A stretch of 24,597 nt of DNA. Origin: Limnohabitans sp. Rim8. Its GTDB lineage: Bacteria > Pseudomonadota > Gammaproteobacteria > Burkholderiales > Burkholderiaceae_C. Below are positions 19,895 through 24,597 of this stretch, one piece after another; the stretch's first letter is position 1; every line of letters begins with the position of its first letter. The DNA lies in the NCBI GenBank assembly GCA_945877725.1, contig CAMDXR010000011.1, forward strand, positions 1 to 24,597, given 5' to 3'. The position numbers and the translations under genes are program-made. The notes below the pieces were generated by a model. That model was not told the origin of the DNA and ran no database searches. It was given only the letters and a program-made list of their open reading frames with translations.

Positions 19895-21499
19895 TCAGCG
19901 CAAACCTGCTTTGCGCAGTCGGTATGAAAACTGTCGCAAGGTCAAACCCAGGCTTTGTGCGGCCCGTGACTGGTTGCCGCCGTGTTGCGCCATGGCGTGC
20001 TGCAAAACCTGCAGCGTATGAGATTGGGCGCTTTCGTAAGCGCGGACCCCCAGGGTATCGGGCAAGCTTGGGGGCGTGGCCTCGGAGGCTGGGGGGATCT
20101 GAACGCTTGCATGGGGGAGATAACGCTGCAATTGTTCGCGTGTGACCAGTGTTTGATCGGCCAGCAAAACCATGCGCTCGATGCAATTGCCCAATTCCCG
20201 AATGTTGCCGGGCCAGGGTTGCAGGGTCAAAGCGTCCAGCGCTTCGGGGCTGAGGTAGACGTTTTTTTGGTGGGTTTGGTTGGCCCGGTTGACAAAGTGC
20301 AGGGCCAGTTCGCGGATGTCTTCTTGTCGCTCGGCCAATGAGGGGAGCTGAATCGGGATCACGTTGAGGCGGTAATAAAGGTCTTGCCTGAAACGGCCGG
20401 CTTGAACCTCTGAGGCCAAATCCCGGTTGGTCGCCGCCACCAGCCGCACATTGACTTTGACTTCGCGCTGGCTGCCCAAGCGCACCACAGTGCCCTCTTG
20501 CAGCGTGCGCAACAATTTGGACTGCAGGGACAAGGGCAGCTCACCAATTTCGTCCAGAAAAATGGTCCCGCCATGGGCTTGTTCGAACCAACCGGGCCTG
20601 GGCTGGTTGGCGCCCGTAAAGGCACCGCGCTCATGCCCAAACAACTCCGACTCGAACAAAGTGTCTGGAATCGCCGAGCAATTGACTTTGATGAACGGTT
20701 GCGTTGAGCGGGGACTGGCCAAATGCACAGCCCTGGCAAACAGCTCTTTGCCCGTGCCCGACTCGCCCAGCAACAAAACGGTGGCTTGCGATTGAGAGAC
20801 GCGTTCCAGTTCAGACAAAGCTTTTAACAGGGCGGGCGAACTGCCAATGAGCCCATAGCGGGCGGCATGCGTGCTGAGTGCCTGAGACAAAGCCGCGTTG
20901 CGCGCCCGCAAGTGCCGGGTCTGGTCGTTCACCAACTGTTCCATGTGCAATATTTGCCCGGCCAATGTGGCCAGGACCTTGAGAACTGACAAATCGTCGT
21001 TCAGGTGACGTTGCCGACTGCGCAAGCGGTGGCATCCCAGCACCCCCACGGTGGTGTTGCCCAGGGTGATGGGCAGGGCCAGAAAAGCCACGGTTTCGCT
21101 GGGAAATTGCGCCGCACTCACCGAACGGAATAAAAACAAGGGTTCGTGGGCAATGTCCTGCACGATCGCGGGCAGGCCACTTTGCAGCACTCGCCCCGTG
21201 ATGCCTTCACCCTCTGCATAGACGCCACGGCGCATTTCCATGCCCGTCAGGCCATAGGCATGGCGGATCGAAGCCGTGGTTTGGCTCTGTAAGTCGCCAG
21301 GCGCCGGGCTGTCTCGCAACACAACGCGCCCTCGGTTCAAACCCAGCAGCTCACTCATCAAATGCAGCATTTCTCGCAAAACTTCGCTCGAACTCAGGCT
21401 GCGCCCCACCCATTTCATGACTTCGCGCATGAGCAAAAGCTCTTGCTCGCGCCAGTGGGCGTCTGGGGGAGAGGGCTCAAAAACAGTTTCGGTGTTCAT
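19895..21499 (-). CDS. NifA-like sigma-54-dependent transcriptional activator
   Basis: This is a 534-residue enhancer-binding protein. A GAF sensor domain (about 35-190) contains the GEGITGRVLQSGLPAIVQDIA segment typical of NifA-type proteins. The AAA+ domain (about 217-450) has Walker A GESGTGKE (245-252), the sigma-54-contacting GAFTGA (292-297) and Walker B GTIFLDEIGE. The C-terminal Fis-type helix-turn-helix (about 490-534) reads GGNQSRAAQSLGLTLRQFSYRL. It lacks a response-regulator receiver domain and the extra cysteines of oxygen-sensitive NifA, so a small ligand or redox state sensed by GAF is likely. No nif genes are near. It sits directly upstream of the OsmC operon on the same strand and is its probable activator. 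The ATG at 21499 has only a weak ribosome-binding sequence. Confidence 0.9.
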   Translation of the reverse strand: MNTETVFEPSPPDAHWREQELLLMREVMKWVGRSLSSSEVLREMLHLMSELLGLNRGRVVLRDSPAPGDLQSQTTASIRHAYGLTGMEMRRGVYAEGEGITGRVLQSGLPAIVQDIAHEPLFLFRSVSAAQFPSETVAFLALPITLGNTTVGVLGCHRLRSRQRHLNDDLSVLKVLATLAGQILHMEQLVNDQTRHLRARNAALSQALSTHAARYGLIGSSPALLKALSELERVSQSQATVLLLGESGTGKELFARAVHLASPRSTQPFIKVNCSAIPDTLFESELFGHERGAFTGANQPRPGWFEQAHGGTIFLDEIGELPLSLQSKLLRTLQEGTVVRLGSQREVKVNVRLVAATNRDLASEVQAGRFRQDLYYRLNVIPIQLPSLAERQEDIRELALHFVNRANQTHQKNVYLSPEALDALTLQPWPGNIRELGNCIERMVLLADQTLVTREQLQRYLPHASVQIPPASEATPPSLPDTLGVRAYESAQSHTLQVLQHAMAQHGGNQSRAAQSLGLTLRQFSYRLRKAGLR

Positions 21500-21679
21500 G
21501 CCAAAAACACTAGCAAGCTTTGGACCAACAGCACTGGCTACCGGTCAAAAAAGGGTCGATTCAGTTTTTCTGGGCAAAGCCGTCAATAAATCAAGTGAGC
21601 GCTGAAGTTCATTTCCGCTTTATAGGGTGTGCTTTGGGCTGGGCGGGCGACAAAATTTTAAGCAAAGGGTCTGAAAGGT

Positions 21680-21685
21680 TAAAAT
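21680..21685 (+). promoter_or_regulatory. Possible -10 box of metH part 2
   Basis: TAAAAT matches the sigma-70 -10 consensus at five of six positions. It predicts a transcript starting near 21692, two bases before the first paired base of the SAH riboswitch. The -35 region (TTTAAG at 21657-21662) is a poor match. The agreement with the riboswitch boundary raises confidence. Confidence 0.45.
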
Positions 21686-21693
21686 CCGCGCTT

Positions 21694-21792
21694 CCCTAAG
21701 GAGCGTTGCAGCCCGCCACCGTCCAGGTGCAGCAGGTCAGGCTTGGGGATTGTTTATGCACAACGACGCTCACCTGTAAGCCCAAGGTGAGC
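21694..21792 (+). ncRNA. SAH riboswitch controlling metH part 2
   Basis: This is a cis-acting aptamer of the S-adenosylhomocysteine class (Rfam RF01057). P1 pairs CCCTAAG (21694-21700) with CTTGGGG (21742-21748), and a small hairpin CACC/GGTG lies inside. The pseudoknot pairs GAGCGT (21701-21706) with ACGCTC (21766-21771). The conserved core GGAGCG-TTGCA, CAGGCT and AACGACGCTCAC follows the known consensus, with compensating changes in P1 and the pseudoknot. The switch is visible: GCTCACCT (21768-21775) can instead pair with AGGTGAGC (21785-21792), which hides the ribosome-binding sequence AAGGTGA. SAH binding should hold the pseudoknot and free that sequence, so translation turns on. Known SAH riboswitches act this way upstream of ahcY and metH genes. 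Confidence 0.9.
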
Positions 21793-21794
21793 CT

Positions 21795-24560
21795 GTGTCC
21801 GTTGTCGCATCTGAAATTGAGTCTGTTTCCCCCATGAAATTGTCCGGTCTGGAGCCTGTCCTGATCGGCACGGATTCGCTTTTCGTCAACGTGGGCGAGC
21901 GCACCAACGTGACCGGTTCCAAGGCCTTTGCCCGCATGATCCTGAACGGCGAGTACGAACAGGCACTGGCCGTGGCACGTCAGCAGGTAGAAAACGGCGC
22001 GCAAATCATCGACGTCAACATGGACGAAGCCATGTTGGACAGCCAGGCGGCCATGGTGCGGTTTTTGAACCTGATGGCGGGTGAGCCCGACATTGCGCGG
22101 GTTCCGGTGATGGTGGATTCGTCCAAATGGTCGGTGATCGAGGCAGGTTTGCGTTGCATTCAAGGCAAGGGCATCGTCAATTCCATCAGCATGAAAGAAG
22201 GCTTGGACGAATTCAAGCGGCAGGCCAATCTGGTCAAGCGCTATGGCGCTGCGGCTGTGGTGATGGCGTTTGATGAAAAAGGCCAGGCCGACACCTATGA
22301 GCGCAAGATCGAAATCTGCGAGCGCGCTTACCGTGTACTGGTTGACGAGGTTGGCTTTCCGCCGGAAGACATCATTTTTGACCCCAATATTTTTGCCATT
22401 GCCACGGGCATCGAAGAGCACAACAACTATGCGGTGGATTTCATCAACGCCACCCGCTGGATCAAGCAGAACCTGCCGGGTGCCAAGGTTTCGGGCGGTG
22501 TCTCGAATGTGAGCTTTTCATTTCGGGGCAATGACCCGGTGCGCGAGGCGATTCACACCGTGTTTTTGTACCACGCCATTCAGGCCGGTATGGACATGGG
22601 CATTGTGAACGCGGGCATGGTCGGCGTCTACGACGACCTGGAAGCCGATTTGCGTGAACGTGTGGAAGATGTGGTGTTGAACCGCCGCCCGGACGCCGGA
22701 GAGCGCTTGGTCGAGGTGGCCGAAAACGCCAAGGGCGCTGCCAAAGACGAAAGCACCAAATTGGCTTGGCGCGGCAACGCGGATGCGCCTGTGAGCGTGG
22801 CCCAACGTCTGAGCCATGCCTTGGTGCACGGCATCACCGACTTCATTACCGACGACACCGAAGAGGCCTATCGCGCCATTCTGGCCGAGGGCGGCCGGCC
22901 TTTGCATGTGATCGAAGGCCCCTTGATGGACGGCATGAACGTGGTGGGCGACTTGTTCGGACAGGGCAAGATGTTTTTGCCGCAAGTGGTTAAAAGTGCC
23001 CGCGTGATGAAGCAGGCGGTGGCCCATTTGGTGCCCTACATCGAAGAAGAAAAACGCTTGCAAGCGGCCGCAGGCGAAGACGTGAAAGCCAAGGGCAAGA
23101 TCGTGATCGCCACCGTCAAGGGTGATGTGCACGACATCGGTAAAAACATCGTGACCGTGGTTTTGCAATGCAACAACTACGAAGTGGTCAACATGGGGGT
23201 GATGGTGCCCTGCCACGAGATTCTGGCCAAAGCCAAAGAAGAAAAAGCCGACATCATTGGCCTTTCGGGCTTGATCACACCCAGTTTGGAAGAGATGCAG
23301 TACGTGGCCAGCGAGATGGAAAAAGACCCCTATTTCCGCGAACGCCAAATGCCGCTGTTGATTGGCGGTGCCACCTGCAGTCGCGTCCACACGGCGGTCA
23401 AGATTGCACCCCACTACAGCGGTCCGGTGGTGTATGTGCCCGACGCTTCACGCAGCGTCAGCGTGGCGCAGGGTTTGTTGTCCGACCAGGCGGCCAAGTA
23501 CATTGCCGACCTGAACGCCGACTACGACAAGGTGCGCGAACTGCACGCCAACAAAAAACAAACCCCCATGTGGACGTTGGCACAAGCCCGCGCCAACAAG
23601 ACGCCTGTGGCTTGGAAAAACTACACCCCTGCCGTGCCCAAATTTGTGGGGCGGCGCGTGTTCAAGAATTTCGACCTCGCTGAAATTGCGCAATACATCG
23701 ACTGGGGTCCGTTCTTTCAGACTTGGGATTTGGCCGGGCCCTTTCCGGCCATCTTGGACGACGATGTGGTGGGCGAACAAGCCCGCAAGGTGTTTGCCGA
23801 TGGCAAGGCCATGCTGCAAAAAATCATTGAAGGCCGCTGGTTGACGGCCAATGGCGTGATGGGTTTGTACCCGGCCAACACGGTCAACGACGATGACATT
23901 GCCCTCTACACCGACGAGTCCCGCAGCCAAGTGGCCATGACTTGGCATGGGCTGCGTCAGCAGACAGAAAAGCAATCGATCGAAGGCAAAGACGGCGTCA
24001 AAGTGTTGCGCCCCAGTCGCAGCCTGGCCGACTTTGTGGCACCCCAAGGCACGGCCAAAGATTACGTGGGCTTGTTTGCAGTGACCGCAGGCATGGGTGC
24101 CGACAAGCGCGCCGAAGCTTTTGAGGCCGCGCACGACGATTACAGCGCCATCATGTTGAAGTCCCTAGCCGACCGCTTGGCCGAAGCCTTTGCCGAGTGC
24201 TTGCATAAAAAAGTGCGAACCGACTTGTGGGGTTACGCTGCCAATGAAAGCTTGAGCAACGAAGACCTCATTGCTGAAAAGTACCAGGGCATTCGGCCTG
24301 CGCCGGGCTACCCAGCCTGCCCCGACCACAGTGCCAAAAAAGCCATGTTCGAACTGCTGCAATGCCAAGACATCGGCATGGGCCTGACCGAAAGCCTGGC
24401 CATGACCCCGGCCGCCAGCGTCAGTGGTTTTTACCTTGCGCACCCCGAAGCCCAATACTTCAGCGTGGGCAAAGTTGGCGACGATCAGGTCAAGGATTTG
24501 GCTCGGCGCAGCGGCGTCGAGGTGAGAGACCTCCAGCGCTTGCTGGCACCCAACCTTTAA
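21795..24560 (+). CDS. metH: Methionine synthase, folate/B12/activation half (split MetH part 2)
   Basis: This protein holds the remaining domains of cobalamin-dependent methionine synthase in 921 residues. It has the methyltetrahydrofolate domain (about 20-290, with VNVGERTNVTGS), the B12 cap (about 325-425), the B12 domain with cobalt ligand H446 in DVHDIG, and the reactivation domain (about 570-921) with the SAM-binding RPAPGYPACPDH motif. With part 1 it totals 1269 residues, close to the 1227 of E. coli MetH. It accepts the methyl group from folate on cobalamin; part 1 must bind homocysteine and dock. A GTG start is chosen because AAGGTGA (21784-21790) lies four bases upstream and is controlled by the riboswitch; an ATG at 21834 is a fallback. 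The intact motifs argue against decay. Confidence 0.96.
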   Translation: MSVVASEIESVSPMKLSGLEPVLIGTDSLFVNVGERTNVTGSKAFARMILNGEYEQALAVARQQVENGAQIIDVNMDEAMLDSQAAMVRFLNLMAGEPDIARVPVMVDSSKWSVIEAGLRCIQGKGIVNSISMKEGLDEFKRQANLVKRYGAAAVVMAFDEKGQADTYERKIEICERAYRVLVDEVGFPPEDIIFDPNIFAIATGIEEHNNYAVDFINATRWIKQNLPGAKVSGGVSNVSFSFRGNDPVREAIHTVFLYHAIQAGMDMGIVNAGMVGVYDDLEADLRERVEDVVLNRRPDAGERLVEVAENAKGAAKDESTKLAWRGNADAPVSVAQRLSHALVHGITDFITDDTEEAYRAILAEGGRPLHVIEGPLMDGMNVVGDLFGQGKMFLPQVVKSARVMKQAVAHLVPYIEEEKRLQAAAGEDVKAKGKIVIATVKGDVHDIGKNIVTVVLQCNNYEVVNMGVMVPCHEILAKAKEEKADIIGLSGLITPSLEEMQYVASEMEKDPYFRERQMPLLIGGATCSRVHTAVKIAPHYSGPVVYVPDASRSVSVAQGLLSDQAAKYIADLNADYDKVRELHANKKQTPMWTLAQARANKTPVAWKNYTPAVPKFVGRRVFKNFDLAEIAQYIDWGPFFQTWDLAGPFPAILDDDVVGEQARKVFADGKAMLQKIIEGRWLTANGVMGLYPANTVNDDDIALYTDESRSQVAMTWHGLRQQTEKQSIEGKDGVKVLRPSRSLADFVAPQGTAKDYVGLFAVTAGMGADKRAEAFEAAHDDYSAIMLKSLADRLAEAFAECLHKKVRTDLWGYAANESLSNEDLIAEKYQGIRPAPGYPACPDHSAKKAMFELLQCQDIGMGLTESLAMTPAASVSGFYLAHPEAQYFSVGKVGDDQVKDLARRSGVEVRDLQRLLAPNL

Positions 24561-24563
24561 GCC

Positions 24564-24597
24564 ATGCAAAACTTCTGGACGGCGTGCGGCCACCAAC
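24564..24597 (+). CDS. Possible start of another gene, cut by the window end
   Basis: An ATG three bases after the metH part 2 stop opens a frame of 11 codons (MQNFWTACGHQ) that reaches the end of the window. The opening resembles DUF6352-type proteins as I recall them (FWPACGY), but this is too short to be sure. No ribosome-binding sequence is seen, so it would depend on coupling to metH part 2. Confidence 0.3.
   Translation, partial: MQNFWTACGHQ

Noticed and set aside
21512..21527. Minus-strand TGGTCCAAAGCTTGCT just before the sigma-54 activator gene
   Set aside because: The -24 box has two mismatches and the predicted start site leaves a leader of only about two bases. It is probably a chance match.
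1..24597. Mobile elements, phage genes, CRISPR arrays, tRNA or rRNA genes
   Set aside because: No transposase, integrase, regularly spaced repeats or cloverleaf-like sequences were found on either strand by reading.

Overview
The window looks like chromosome of a GC-rich betaproteobacterium, most likely order Burkholderiales and probably the Comamonadaceae. The reasons are the protein families, methionine synthase encoded as two separate genes, an S-adenosylhomocysteine (SAH) riboswitch in front of the second of them, and a CmpA/NrtA-type cyanate importer next to cyanase. No database search was possible, so the placement is inference. There is no tRNA, rRNA, CRISPR array, transposase, integrase or phage gene. 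Genes are densely packed and no stretch longer than about 300 bases lacks a gene.

Layout. (1) 18-1106: hppD (tyrosine catabolism). (2) 1253-5948: a chain of six + strand genes in which every junction overlaps or nearly overlaps: an IorA-like [2Fe-2S] subunit, an IorB-like Tat-exported molybdopterin subunit, then soxX, soxY, soxZ and soxA. No soxB or soxCD follows. (3) 5990-7960 minus: recQ, convergent with soxA across a G-quadruplex-prone repeat. (4) 8005-9885: queC, then the homocysteine-binding half of methionine synthase (metH part 1). (5) 9946-10686 minus: a CX5R protein tyrosine phosphatase. (6) 10834-12698: a cytosolic PAS histidine kinase and a NarL/FixJ response regulator. (7) 12877-16538: a substrate-binding protein, permease and ATPase followed by cynS, behind a good sigma-54 promoter match and closed by a strong terminator. 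(8) 21499 down to 16620 on the minus strand: a NifA-like sigma-54 activator, then a long palindrome and a sigma-54 promoter, then an operon of an OsmC-family protein, an acyl-CoA-dehydrogenase-like flavoprotein and a rubredoxin-rubredoxin reductase fusion. (9) 21694-24560: an SAH riboswitch and the folate/B12/activation half of methionine synthase (metH part 2). The first codons of one more gene may follow.

How the parts work together. The two metH genes together make one complete cobalamin-dependent methionine synthase, but they lie about 12 kb apart, and only the second has the riboswitch. Region 7 is a self-contained cyanate-nitrogen module: ATP-driven uptake, then cyanase, probably under nitrogen (sigma-54) control. 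Region 8 is a self-contained regulatory and redox circuit of unknown substrate. Region 2 joins a periplasmic molybdenum hydroxylase to a partial Sox thiosulfate-oxidation set. Regions 2 and 8 are the best candidates for undescribed biology.
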